A stretch of 64,000 nucleotides of DNA from Guadua angustifolia (lineage: Eukaryota > Streptophyta > Magnoliopsida > Poales > Poaceae), in the NCBI GenBank assembly GCA_036346375.1, contig JAYEVE010000351.1, positions 45,661 to 109,660 on the forward strand. The letters are read 5' to 3'. Positions 23,332-34,800 of this stretch are shown in pieces; position 1 is the stretch's first letter; the number at the start of each line of letters is the position of its first letter. A program made the translations under genes and the position numbers. The notes beneath the pieces are model-generated. The model was not told where the DNA came from. It was given only the letters and a program-made list of their open reading frames with translations, and did not search any database.

Positions 23332-24159
23332 CTGCAAAGGCAAAAAGGTATCAATTTATCAAGATAGCATAAAACTAGCTATATGGGCAGTCATACTATT
23401 CTCAAGAGCAAAACAATGTTGAGTTAAAACAGCAACTGTAAAAAAATATGCAGTACCCAGTCAAACTACTTTTTTCACTACTACAATACCAACTCATAAC
23501 GTACAGAACATGAACAGCTTGATTGGGCAATACCAGGTGATATGGCCAACTACCATAGTTCTTAGGTGAGCTGTCAAGCTTTAAATTTCATATCAAGCAC
23601 ATCCACTCATTACTCATATAACCAATGTAAGGGTGATAACGTAAAGAAAGAGGACTGTAGTGTAGTCTTAAGGCAATCAATTAGAGTATATAAATTAAAA
23701 TTTATCATAACCAGACTTGAGATGTCTGACTACATCACATTTATCAAGTATCCAAAATTGAAATACCCACCCATTGTCCACACAAAAATGTAATAAATAA
23801 ATAGAATAGGAATATATACTAAAAGCATGATAGTCCAGTTGCAAGGATAAGCCTATACATTCAGCAAGCCTGACATGATGATGACAGCAAAAGAGCAAGT
23901 CGAGATTCATGAACAAATGAAAATTGTCCCCCAAAAAGACATGACGCAGTGATCCCCTCCAATCTGAATCTGAAATAGAAATCGGATACATGTATAAGTA
24001 TTCATACAACAACAGACTCCTAGAGGTGCTCATATCGATCACGCATATATATATCGATATGCATCTCATTCAACACAACCATCTTCACATTCAATCTTAT
24101 TCAACACATCGCAATATTACCACTACTAAAAGATTGAAACCAACCTTTTAACTCTTTAA
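23332..24159. other. Non-coding interior of Helitron B
   Basis: Likely intron and intergenic material carried with the captured pieces; no domain seen. 24034-24100 repeats the CGATCACGCATATATATATC block of 22100-22210. Confidence 0.5.
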
Positions 24160-24400
24160 AACCAGCTTAAAACTAAGTCACCGAAATATACAAAATTTCG
24201 GCATGACCTCTCTAGTAAATAGGACATCCACTCAGCAGACAAAAAAACATTTGCAGTTATAATATATATATCAATCTCTCAAACCAAAAGAAGACATTCT
24301 AGCAGATCCTTAGATAATCAATCACACATCCAACGGCAATTTGTAAACTACACAATGACGTACAACACATTACAACCGCAAAACACACCCTCCTAATCAT
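24160..24400 (-). repeat. LTR fragment inside Helitron B
   Basis: Contains in inverse orientation the LTR-tail hairpin phrases (ACAAAATTTCGGCATGACCT, then GGACATCCACTCAGCAGAC) and then a stretch matching 43130-43215. It is a truncated end of the long-LTR family seen four more times in the window. Confidence 0.75.
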
Positions 24401-24473
24401 GCCTACCCAAAAATATAATCGGCTAGGATGCTAAATAGGATTAGTATTGCACTTGGAAGGATTACTATCACAG

Positions 24474-24623
24474 TTATTCAGCTGATGATGATTCAGGCCT
24501 TCTTCTTCGCATTCGAGCTCCCCAGGATAGGTTATCTTTTGAATTCTTCCTCATGCTCCTATCCTTGAGCTCCGCAATTTGGTCTTCCCAAGATCTCCTC
24601 CAGCCAGACTTCTCTTCCTGGTC
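24474..24623 (-). pseudogene. Captured last exon of an unidentified gene
   Basis: A TAG acceptor (~24624) opens a frame rich in K, R, E and S, with SGWRRSWEDQIAELKDRSMR then WGARMRRRRPESSSAE and a stop at 24474. It looks like the basic C-terminal tail of a plant protein. I cannot name it. Confidence 0.5.
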
Positions 24624-25927
24624 CTATGGTTAACACAGGTAGAGCGTTAGTGTGGAAACAAAGCAGCGCTAAATAGCCCCTTTCCATCGTAAACTCAGTT
24701 CTAGTCAATTCAATTACTTACTAAGCAGTAGCACGATAACATTTGTATCATTTGAATTTTCATAATGCAAATCATCACCTGGGCTGCATGTCAACAACTT
24801 ACTGAGAAGCACTGTGAGTATGTAGAAGATCTACAAAGGGTAAATGACATTTGCATCATTTGGAATGCAAGCCTGACATGAAAACCTTCACAACACAATT
24901 CAAGCTCTCATAATAACACACATTTATCCTATCTGATCTAAAAAAGTCAGGATCATAAACACACATCGCTGAATTGTGACCCCAAACCACCTCATGTTCT
25001 CTAAAGATAATGTAGGCAATACAGAACGTAATGGACTGTGTGATTCCTATAAGACTATCCATATTTCTGAAAATCTGTATCACAGATATAAGTAGATCAG
25101 CAATTCAAAGAGAGTTAGGCTGGTTACATCTCCACCGTCCTGATCATTTGGTTTTTCCCCAACTGCATGGTGCAACCGTCTGAATATTTTACTGATGAGT
25201 ATTTAGCAGCATAAGAAATTTCTGATCAGCAAGTGCCAGTTTGTAAAAATTGTAGCCAAATAGCTCTTAACTCCAAGAAAACTTATGTTCTAGAATAGTT
25301 TACAGGACCGGGCACTAGCATTATTGTATCATTATTACCAGGACATGTCATTACTTGAGGGTAGAACAAAGAAAGTTGCAAAGCAGCATTCTGAAATCTG
25401 AAGAAGCCTAGAGGGTTGTGAATGTCTTCAACACAGGAGATGCATTTGCACTGTACTTCTTCCTTCCAAGCAGAAAACAGTTAAAAACCATTCTGATTTC
25501 TGAACTCCAATATAAAAGAAAGCAAAAGGAAAATAAAGAAAAAGTGAGCCTTTTACCTCCTCTCCTCTTACATACCTCCAGAAAATGAAAAGCTTTCAGA
25601 AAGTGAGAAGGAAAAAAGGCAATTCCCTCCAAAGTTGAGAAATGACCATGAGTAGCTAAAACCTGCCCAGACTATCTCCTGGTGTTGGATGTGAACCAAT
25701 GGCAACTGAGCCAAAAATTACTTCTCCCAGCCATTCGGGTCTCTCAAATCCCAGCCTGAAAACAAGTTGAGAAATGACAGTTTAGGACAAGCACAAACAA
25801 TACGGTCTAAAAGTGAAAAGCACGATTCATTAGTGCAGTTAAAGGTCAGATACTGGTTGAATTGCCCCACAAGTGCCAGAAGTAGAAAAAAGACATGATA
25901 ACAATAGTATCTTCAACAAAATATCAC

Positions 25928-26667
25928 CTTAGCAGATTTATCGAGGGAACCTGTAAGGAAATGAGACCAATCTGCAGATTTTGACAGTGAAGTTATTGTT
26001 TTCTTATGTCCATTTTCCTTATCTGACTCCTTCAGCAGTTTTCCAGTCTACATGTCAAAAATAAAACAGAATGTAAAATAATCCTATGACAAATTGATGT
26101 GAAAAGAGATTGTCCATTTTCATCCAATCAAATAACTGGCATGCTTAACAATGAGGTAAAATTTCGTTTCAAGGGGCTATCCTTTTAGTTCCTTCTTTAC
26201 TCCGAAGCATAGTAATTGACCTGGAATGCTTAACAATGAGGTAAAACCTAAGTGACCTGAATACATCACAACCAAGGTAATTGAAATCCCATGCGAAATT
26301 GTAACCATCACATTCAGCACAAGTAATGATTTTTGGGTCATAACCGAGAACATTTTTAACCATTGAACAATTTCATTAGTCAATCCACAAAAACAACCAC
26401 TACACTAGCATTCGTATCTATAAGCAAATTTTCATATACCTAGAAAGCACCAGACACCATAGTACTAGTGGTTAGTAGAACTCAATGGAACTAGCAAGTG
26501 GTCAGTAGAGCTATGAGCAAGTATGGAAATTATTCTAACCTCCGAGTCCCAAATGTGAATGGTGGCGTCCTCGCCGGCGGTGATGATGGTTCTGTTAAGT
26601 GGTCCCCACGCGGCCCTGTTGATCCTCCCCTGGATGCCGGTGATCATGAGCAACGACTCCTCCGTCT
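25928..26667 (-). pseudogene. Captured eIF3 subunit i fragment (two exons)
   Basis: Exon 26667-26540 encodes ESLLMITGIQGRINRAAWGP, then NRTIITAGEDATIHIWDSE. Exon 26047-25928 encodes TGKLLKESDKENGHKKTIT, then LSKSADWSHFLTGSLDKSAK. These are consecutive exons of the WD40 protein eIF3i (TIF34), a translation initiation factor subunit. GT/AG borders are intact (donors GTTAG at 26539 and GTGAT at 25927). The first and last WD repeats are missing. Another AG-bounded stretch starting at 25755 does not continue eIF3i clearly. Confidence 0.85.
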
Positions 26668-26924
26668 CTGCAAACCACCACCAACACTTAAAATACTCAG
26701 CATCAAAGCTCCCTTGCTGCCCAAATTTCTTCAGCAATGCATAAAGAAAACTAGTTCTCCCATGGAGAAAAATAAACTAGTATGTGTTCATGGAAGTGTT
26801 ATGCTTCCATTACGTACGGATTGCCATATAAGGACTAAGTAACAACTGCCATAAGGTATTCAAGTGTTCATGACTCATACTGACTGTCTGACTACATATA
26901 TGGTTATATGGGTTTTGTCCATAG

Positions 26925-27255
26925 ATCTTTGGCCGAAGATATTGCTGCTCATCCATTTGTCGCAATCCATCTCTAACTCAATGCTGGCAACTAAGTTTCT
27001 TAAGGACGATAGCATTGTTCAAGGGCAATCTTTTGTAGATACAAATTAATGAAATAACTAGTGCACACAACACAAATTGCCATGATTCATCTGCCATATA
27101 TATTTGGCAGAAGATATTGCTGCTCATCCATTTGTCGCAATCCATCTCTAACTTGATGCTGGGAACTAATTTTCTTAACGATGATAGCATTGTTCAAGGG
27201 TAATCTTTTGCAGATACAAATAATGAACTAACCAGTGCATACAACACAATTGCCA
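26925..27255. repeat. Tandem duplication, ~165-bp unit, two copies plus a partial
   Basis: The phrase GAAGATATTGCTGCTCATCC with about 160 bases around it occurs at 26935 and again at 27108; the flank GCCATATATCTTTG is seen a third time near 27265. Copies are ~90 percent alike. Non-coding. Confidence 0.85.
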
Positions 27256-27359
27256 TGATCCATGTGCCATATATCTTTGCATACAACACAATTGCTAATT
27301 CAACCAAATCTGACGATTTCCCTAACATCAATGGCGACAAGATCACCAGAGAGGAAGGC

Positions 27360-27686
27360 CTACCTGCTGCCGTAGAGGATGGAGAGGAGGCGCCTCTGCT
27401 CGCCGCCGCTGCCGTCACGGGTGGTGGCCATGGGCGGGGAGGTGCTCGGAGTTTGGAGGGGAGAAGGGAAGGAAGTGGGTGGGGCGAGGTGGGCGAGGCG
27501 CGAGGAGGCGAGGAGGGCGCTGGCGAGGCGTCGGGCGAGGCGGGCGGAGTGGGGGCGAGGGCGGGGGGTGGCGGCGGGCGGGGCGGGCAGGCGGGGTGGT
27601 GAGAGGGAGAGAAGAGAGAGAGTGAGTGAGAGACGAGAGAAGTGAAGGGCGGCGCTAGGGTTAACCTTTTTTAAATTCGTGGGCAA
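27360..27686 (-). pseudogene. Captured 5' UTR and first exon of an unidentified gene
   Basis: GC-rich DNA (27360-27650) stands out from its AT-rich surroundings. On the minus strand an ATG near 27430 opens MATTRDGSGGEQRRLLSIL and ends at a GGCAGCAG/GTAGGC donor near 27361. The upstream CT-rich run resembles a grass 5' UTR. It could have been carried with a promoter, but no TATA box was identified with confidence. Confidence 0.45.
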
Positions 27687-27689
27687 CGG

Positions 27690-27883
27690 TCATACCATAG
27701 CCCCATTCCATCAACCAGCTCCATCGCCTCCTCGCCTTCCCCTGTGAGTGCCTCCCTCAACCTATTGACATTATCCACCGTGGCGAGCTTCAGCAGCGCC
27801 GCTAGCCTATCTTGTCGTCCACCACTAGCGACCTGCCCCTGCGCCGCATCGATGAGTTTAGGAAGGTCGTCTATTACCTTCAC
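27690..27883 (-). pseudogene. Captured CCCH/ankyrin fragment, second copy
   Basis: Reads RQDRLAALLKLATVDNVNRL then GEGEEAMELVDGMGLWYDRC. It is the same fragment as in Helitron A but is cut earlier, where the 6-kb interior of Helitron B begins. Confidence 0.55.
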
Positions 27884-28318
27884 TCAATGGATAAGCTCAA
27901 CACATTTGCAGAAGAGGTAAGAAACGGTTGGGTTATATAGATTTAGCAACTGAGGAGATATCTATGGAATCCAGATTAAACAATCGTCGAATAAGGAAGG
28001 CAACAAAAGGGAAAGAGGTGAGAAGAGACTCAACTCCATGAATCGAAGCTCTGCTTCCTTCGGAAGGGAATCAATCAATCCAATCCGAAAAGAACCAGGA
28101 GCAATCGCTGCCGATTCGAATGCCAGACCAATGGGAGAAAGGAAAGCAATAAATGAGTCATGCATATTTATTTACCTCCCACGATAGGATGATCTAATTC
28201 AATCTATTGTGGTGGCCACTACCCGCTTCCTACTCAGCCACGCGGGTCCGCACACGTGTCGAGGTGAGAGTGAAAAACGGGCGTACCACCACTAACTCCT
28301 AATTAGAACTAGTAGAGA

Positions 28319-28460
28319 TATAGCGTTTCACTTACAATGTCAGTAGTTGCTAATTTAATGGCTTCCAACTTTGGAAAGCAAGTCCTTTTACTCTGGAAAT
28401 AAACAAATGAGCTTAACTTCAAGTGGAGAAAAATAACAAAGCAAGATAGTAAGCCATTTG
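28319..28460 (-). pseudogene. Small captured exon, copy 1
   Basis: On the minus strand a TTTATTTCCAG acceptor precedes about 58 bases (AGTAAAAGGACTTGCTTTCC onward) that end at a GTAAGTGAAAC donor (~28337). The copy at 30681-30800 has the same borders. The exon is too short to name. The start of this segment is the right flank of Helitron B. Confidence 0.55.
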
Positions 28461-29059
28461 GTAACAGTACACAAGCCCACGAACAAAAATTTACTACAGA
28501 AGATAGTTGAGAAAGATGTGCACACAAGCAACTGGTTGGTAGACATGGGTATCAACAGTGCACACATAATATTTAAACAAAATTATTTCCCAGCCAAGAC
28601 TGTTGTGTATTCCACCAAGCTAAAAGAAGAAGATTTCAGCTTCATAAGACTTGACTACCTGTAGTAACTGATGTCCTTCGTTAAGACTGTAGCCAAGAAT
28701 CTAGAACAGTAATGCCAACTGAAATTTTACAAGATGTTCTCAGAATTAGAAAAACTATCACCCCTCAAGATTATTAACAATATCAAATTGTAGTCGATAG
28801 TGTAAGTCAGTTTTGATATTGTAGTTTATTATTGTGCAAACAATACATTTTACCGATCCAGATGTGATAATTATGTAATTGTCTTGGGATCATGACTTTC
28901 AATAAGATAATAACATTTGTTATTTGGGTGGATGCTACTCCATGCAAATGCGCGTATCCAAGGAATTTGACTATTGCTGCATATATCTAAGCCATGTGCT
29001 TGTGGGTGTGCTTTTGTATGTGAATTCTTCTTAGTTACTTTGTGAGGGAACTTTTGCAG
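28461..29059. other. Non-coding spacer
   Basis: No recognisable exon or repeat; probably introns carried with the fragments on either side. Confidence 0.4.
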
Positions 29060-29273
29060 ATAGTGAATCGGAGAAGTCATCTAAAATTCCCTGAAGAGGC
29101 CAAACTTTCGCCATAAGCTAAAGATCTCATTAGCAAGCTATTATGTAATGTGGATCATTAAGATGACTTGCTTTAGAGGTGTTGAGTGGGAAAAGCTATA
29201 TCAGATGGAGGTAGATTTCATACCCGAGGTTAATGATGAATTGGACACACAAAACTTTGAGAAATTTGAGGAG
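29060..29273 (+). pseudogene. Captured NDR-type protein kinase fragment, copy 1
   Basis: After a TTTTGCAG acceptor the plus strand encodes a HLKFPEEAKLSP segment (with one stop), KDLISKLLCNVD, then FRGVEWEKLYQMEVDFIPEV and NDELDTQNFEKFEE, ending at a GTAAGG donor (29274). This is the end of the kinase domain and the AGC C-terminal extension of plant NDR/LATS kinases. About a dozen residues between NVD and RGVEW (the HPWF region) are missing or scrambled. The same scar is present in copy 2. Confidence 0.85.
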
Positions 29274-29706
29274 GTAAGGTGTTATTCTCAGGCCCAGAAA
29301 TTTCAACAACAGAACAACTACCATTTTCCCACTTGAAAGTGACACAATTTTTTTAAGAACAAAAAAAAAGAGAGGCAAAAAATAGAAGATAGAAAAGGGG
29401 AAACACAACGTATGTGGGGTGACTGGGTAGGTGAGATGATTTACTATGTAAGATTACAACTGCAGCTAGCTGTTAACAGAGTAGTGGCTTGTGAAGCCCT
29501 TTGACTTGCGTTTTCTACTGGTGATATTATATATCAGTGCTTTCCTTTTTATTCACGGTAAATCTCATATCTGTCAAAAATGTATAAGACTAAATTATTC
29601 ATTGCCTTGTTTAGGTTATTAACTACCTTAGCATCCTTGCAATCTTATCCATTTATGTTACTTAATCTACATTAAACTTTTTGTAACTAATGGTTAATAT
29701 TATTAG

Positions 29707-29808
29707 GTGGCAGAACCACTGAGGGCTATGGTGATGGGAGCTCCTTTGGAAGATGCTCGCCACCTTACTCAAAGATACGATAGAATGCGTCAAGAAGCTG
29801 AAGCACAG
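29707..29808 (+). pseudogene. Captured SH3P-like (BAR/SH3 protein) exon
   Basis: A 34-codon exon bounded by TTATTAG on the left encodes VAEPLRAMVMGAPLEDARHL then TQRYDRMRQEAEAQ. It resembles the helical BAR-like region of plant SH3P proteins (membrane trafficking). The frame is fully open. It follows the NDR fragment in the same orientation, so transcript fusion would be possible. Identity is from memory of the family and moderately sure. Confidence 0.6.
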
Positions 29809-30236
29809 GAAATTTCACTTTGAAACATACTATCTTTACCTTTTTCTGTTGCCTCCAATTGCTTAAACCACATCCATCGTACAATATACATGAGATATCA
29901 CATGGTAAAGCAATAGAACTGCTAGAATAAAGCAGATAGTTTGTAAAATTTTCTTTTGGTGGCAAATGCCATATCTCTTTCACCAAGTGAAGTAGTGAAC
30001 AATTGTTCTATGAGGAAGATTATTGTGGATCACCACCCTGTGCAACTCATTATCAGGTCAAATCATTGTAAGGCAAGAGTATAAGTTATTTTTAGGCAGC
30101 TAGACAGATCAAGATCATTATCTCACATTCTGTTGTGTGCTAAAGTATGATAAATTAAAAGTTGAGCAATTCACTTTTTAACTGACTTGTTATCCTATGG
30201 TATATAGGAACCAAACGAAAATTGCGATCTAGCGTC
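29809..30236. other. Non-coding spacer
   Basis: AT-rich, no recognisable exon. Confidence 0.4.
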
Positions 30237-30420
30237 TCCTGAAGAGGCCAAACTTTTGCCATGCTAAAGATCTCATTAGCAAGCTATTATGTAATGTGGA
30301 TCATTAAGATGACTTGCTCTAGAGGTGTTGAGTGGGAAAAGCTATATCAGATGGAGGTAGCTTTCATACCCGAGGTTAATGATGAATTGGACACACAAAA
30401 CTTTGAGAAATTTGAGGAGG
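30237..30420 (+). pseudogene. Captured NDR-type kinase fragment, copy 2
   Basis: Over 95 percent identical to 29087-29273 by eye (WEKLYQMEVAFIPEVNDELD, then the same GTAAGG donor at 30421). It begins a little later than copy 1. The downstream CTCAGGCTACCCGTCTAAGCC block is repeated at 30472. Confidence 0.85.
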
Positions 30421-30539
30421 TAAGGTGTTATTCTCAGGCTACCCGTCTAAGCCATGTCCTAAAATGATTGTCAGGCTACCAGTCTAAGCCATGTCCTAAC
30501 ATGAATAGGTTAGTGCTCTTTGCAAATAAATTATTTTTC

Positions 30540-30800
30540 CACTTGAAAGTGACACAATTTTTTGATAAGCCCGTCAGATAAACAATAAGACATCAGCACA
30601 AATATATGTGATGCACGACGATACAGAAACACTATTTTATCTTCTCGATCATAACTAAAAATTGAGAAAACAATATAGTGTTTCACTTACAATGTCAACA
30701 GTTGCCAATTTAATGGCTTCCAACTTGGGAAAGCAAGTCCTTTTACTCTGCAAATAAACAAATGAGCTTAACTTCAGGTGGGGAAAAATAACAAAACAAG
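30540..30800. repeat. Paralogous empty site for Helitron B and exon copy 2
   Basis: 30540-30673 corresponds to 21230-21363 and 30674-30800 to 28319-28440, joined without the Helitron. The small minus-strand exon is here at about 30686-30745 with its TTTGCAG acceptor and GTAAGTG donor. Confidence 0.9.
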
Positions 30801-31177
30801 AAGACAATTGAGAAAAACATGTTGAACCATTGTTTTTACTAGTGAAGATTGGATTTTGAACCAATTTAATTAAGAAAATTGCTTCTTACACATGGAGCCT
30901 AAAATGTTGCTTATCCAGTTTCATCCAATTTCAAACGTGCTATGTGGTTGAAGATTGCTATGTAGTTGAAGGGATTTTGTGGCTAACTCTTTACGGCTCT
31001 TGGCTTAAAATGACTTTTCACCAGAAATCTTCATTATCTTACAATAAAATAAATTGGGCTTTACAATGCTGAAGTGAATCAAGCCATATCATGGTAGAAT
31101 AAACTCTACTCATGGCAACAGATAATCCACATATTGGAAGTGTAAGCAGAACAGGACTACAAGATAGGTCATCTTAC
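30801..31177. other. Non-coding spacer
   Basis: No feature recognised. Confidence 0.4.
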
Positions 31178-31280
31178 TTGATGCCAAGATCAATGTGCTC
31201 CTGGATACCGCACCCAAAGCAGCCAATGTCACTGAAATTCCTCCTCAGCAGCTCATACTCCTTCACCTTTAGCTCGTATT
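31178..31280 (-). pseudogene. Captured ribosomal protein L11 (uL5) exon
   Basis: A 103-bp exon between a CAAATAG acceptor and a GTAAGA donor encodes EYELKVKEYELLRRNFSDIG then CFGCGIQEHIDLGIK. This is the conserved region of eukaryotic 60S ribosomal protein L11. The exon is open and well preserved; no further L11 exons lie nearby. Confidence 0.85.
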
Positions 31281-31810
31281 CTATTTGAATAAATCCAATG
31301 GTTGTAAATTAGTGCATAGCTGACAAGTTTATGCAGTGTTTTGTTGCTGATCACTTAGTGACTTAAACATTTGAGCTAGCACAATACTTGTTAGATAGTA
31401 CAATGCATATCCAGGCTAAAGAACACAGAATAACCTGAATCCAATAGCCCATCACAACATTACTGTGCGCATTTTCATTAGATAACATACAATGCATATC
31501 CCTCCCGTAACACACAACAACGACAAGCAGCAATATCAACAAACAAACCTAGGATCCTAGATTAATTACAGAAGTAGCAAAATTCATACATGAAACTACT
31601 CTATGAGCAATTGAATATACATGCAATGGTCCTATATACTCATGCATATCCCTCTAATTCACCATGAATCATGAGCCATTTCAGACACAATCACCAGCAC
31701 GAAAATGCATGAAAAGCTGCAAGGCTAGCATACACAGAGCCTAAAATGTTGCACAGTAGCACATACCTCAGGACGAGCCAAGAAAATGTGTCATACCTTA
31801 GGATTGGACT
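31281..31810. other. Non-coding stretch before the solo LTR
   Basis: AT-rich, no gene recognised. The last five bases, TGGAC (31806-31810), are the left target duplication of the LTR that follows. Confidence 0.5.
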
Positions 31811-34800
31811 GTCATACCGCAAATTGCTTTGTCTTCTTAAATCCAAGGATTTATTGCAGAAGGGCAAAAGGATTGTCGTCTTGCGGTTTTAAGATTCTTA
31901 GCAAAAATAAATAAATATTCGAGCTGAGCCGATTGCTCGGAACGGTGTTTTCTCCGAGCCGTTTATTTTGTTCAGCGAGTTTACTCGAAAGAATTTTGGG
32001 TAAAAAAAACAAGGAGTTATTGGTTAGTCGTTGGTTTGTGGTCTTTAGAATTGTTGTATAGTTTTATTTATATCTTTGTCTCCTAGTCCTTTTGACTAAA
32101 TTGCCCCCACTTAATGGAGTATGTAAACAGGAAGAGAGGAATCGTGAGGGACCTAGAATCAGAGTGAGCTCCTGAGTTCTTTTCCTCCTGCGCCTCAGCC
32201 CCTGGCTTCCTCTTGTCCCTTTCCTGGCCTTCCTCCTCCCGAGCCATGCCCAGGCGATCTGCTCCCTCCCGGCCAGCACTCCTCCAGGCGGCAGTGCAGC
32301 AGCAGCAGCGTCTTGGAGCAGCAGCACCAGCAGCCACCGAAGGTGTCGCCAGCAGCTCCAGCAACAGTAGTGCCGGCGACCCTCCCCCAGCTCCGGCGTC
32401 CTCCCCCTCCGGCGAGCCCCCTCCGGCCGGCAGCAAGCCCCCTCTTCAGCCTTGCCTCGGCTCCTCCACCTCCCCTTTCCTCCATGAGTAAGATTGGAGG
32501 TAAAAATCCTAGAATTTTTGGGGGTGAAATGCTTGCATGTAAGGTGTTTGAGCAAATGCCCAGCTAGGATTCTTATTTTGTGATGCATTTAGTTGGGGAA
32601 ATGGAGAGATTAGAGTGATTTGAGATTTCTGATTCGAGCAGATTTTCGTCCCTTGTTAGAGCTGCTGTTTGAAAATTCTACCAACGTTTCCTGGGGGTTT
32701 GGACATAACGAAAGTTGTAGATAATTGAATTACCTTTCAATAGAGACTGAAATCAACAAGTTTCGTTCAGCCGTTTGAAAGTTATGGTTATTTTACGCGT
32801 GCTGTTCCAGAGCGAAGTATTTTTGCGGCTGTCTGCTGTTCGTCGCAAATCTGGGAATAATCGGTGCTTTTTCTGGTCGGTCGGCTATAGAAAAAGTTGT
32901 AGATAATTAAATTACCTTTCAATGAAGTCTGGAATCGCTAAGTTTCATTCAGCCGTTTGAAAGTTATGCCCGTTTTACCAAGTGCTGTCCCGGGTGGCAG
33001 ATTTCTGTTCTTGGGTTTTAGGAGTGGGTTGCGAGTCCCACTTAGCTATGAGTCTTGTGATGATTTTGGGCGTGTTTTGAGTGGGCTATATCTATGTGCA
33101 GGTGGTGTGACCCCGGGTGTGGCAACCTTGTCTCGAGAAGATTAAAGGCAAGTGTATTGTCTTCGGTTGTGGCTTAGGTGGCCAATTGGTTTTGCAAGCA
33201 TATAATTATCCATGTGTTATTTTAATATTTTCATGTTTGATTTTATTTGCGATGTGATGAATGGGAATGGTTAATTGCTTATGCTATCGTTTAAACCGAG
33301 ATTATATGCAAGTGCATCAATGTTTGTTTGTTATGTGTGTCGATTGATGAACTATATGCCTTGTCAATATGCCATGGGTTTCATTTTATATATTCCTGGA
33401 TGATGCTCCTAGTATGATTAGGCTAAAGGAATATAAAAGATATAAGATTTGAATTATGAAAATAGCTCAAATTGTGGTCATGATATCACGATTGTGGCGT
33501 CTATGTGAGTGTTTATGATATATGTGACCTTATGGATATGAAAGTTGAGAATGCCTTTTGCATACATGCGTTTATGAAAAGTGCATCTTTGAAGTGAATA
33601 CTTTGTGGGTTGTTTGTTGGACCCGTATAATCGCCAAATTGACATATTGCTATATCACACGTTCATAAGATTACTTACTACTATGATATGTGAATGTGAA
33701 CAATGAAGTTGTGAGGTTAGATTAATAGGAATAGTTGATTTGTTATCTTGAAAATTGATTATGTCTTTGGTGCGAGTGAGAATGATAGATTGACCATGTA
33801 GATAAGATTTGTTGAGAATATAGATCCAAGTGTTGAGAAGGTGATTTGAATGTTGAGAATGGTAATTTATGGATGTGAGAAGTGGTTGGCGTTTATGTAT
33901 CAGCTCTGACTCGCAAAAGTGAGAGATGAATATAGGTTGCGAATTGGTTTATGTTAATTGAAATTGCGGAAGCTTGGTTTGATCAAGGCTGTGAGTATTG
34001 AAACAAGCTATAAGCGCTTACTCAGGAAATTATATTGAAGCCTGAGGCTGGTTGAAGATTACTGAAGCGCTTTGAATTTGAATAAGACCACTCCTTTTTC
34101 ATAAAATGGGTAGTTTGGTTGTTGATCCATTAATCAAATAAATTAGGTTGGAAGATCGAATCAAGAATTTCATTATTGCATTTGTGCATTCATGATGGAA
34201 GGCGACCCATTCGATCGCGACCTCTGTGCTCACATGTAGTGAGCACGAAAGTCCTACCTCGTAGTCCCGTATCGTGGGTGTATGGGAGCGAGTCGATAAA
34301 GTAGGCACCCCCACCACGGGGTGGAAGGGAATGAGAGGTGCACACCGACGGGTGTGCACTCGGCCCTCTGGGTATGTGCTAAAGAAGAGATGAGGCATGC
34401 ATATTGCATCATATGCATGAAATGTTATGTGAATGAAATGCATGGATGTGTTGCATTATATGGTATTGCATCATATGCATGCAATGTTATGTGAATGAAA
34501 TGCATGGATGTGTTGCATTATATGGCATTGCAAATATGCATGAAATGTTATGTGAATGAAATGCATGGATGTGTTGCATTATATGGTATTGCAAATATGC
34601 ATGAAATGTTATGTGAGTGAAATGCATGGTTGTGTTGCACTATATAGTATTGCATATATGTATGAGATATTATGTGAATGAGAGCATAAAAGCATTTCAT
34701 TACATTGTGTATTGCGATTGATAAATGTTGATTGATGAGAATGGAAAGAACAGGTTGAGAGTTGAGTCGTGGGCTCATCCAGAATTGATTTCCGAGGCAT

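Larger units (their letters stand above)
21364..28318 (-). mobile_element. Helitron B, non-autonomous, 6955 bp, with captured gene fragments
   Basis: The 5' end is TCTCTACTAGTTCTAATTAG at 28318; the 3' end is a degenerate hairpin plus CTAG at 21364. Flanks read GAGAAAACAA before and TATAGCGTTTCAC after. A paralogous segment at 30663-30686 reads straight through as GAGAAAACAATATAGTGTTTCAC, an empty site that proves insertion between A and T without a target duplication, the Helitron signature. The inside holds fragments of at least four host genes with intron boundaries retained, mostly on the minus strand, the element's own 5'-to-3' strand. No Rep/helicase is present. Confidence 0.9.

Noticed and set aside
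25928..27686. A real host eIF3i gene
   Set aside because: Only two middle exons are present, N- and C-terminal WD repeats are missing, and the piece sits between Helitron ends with unrelated fragments.
32064..32588. 174-codon frame as a protein gene
   Set aside because: It lies in the GC-rich part of a solo LTR; composition (R/G/A-rich, no domain) and the open frames on both strands indicate chance.
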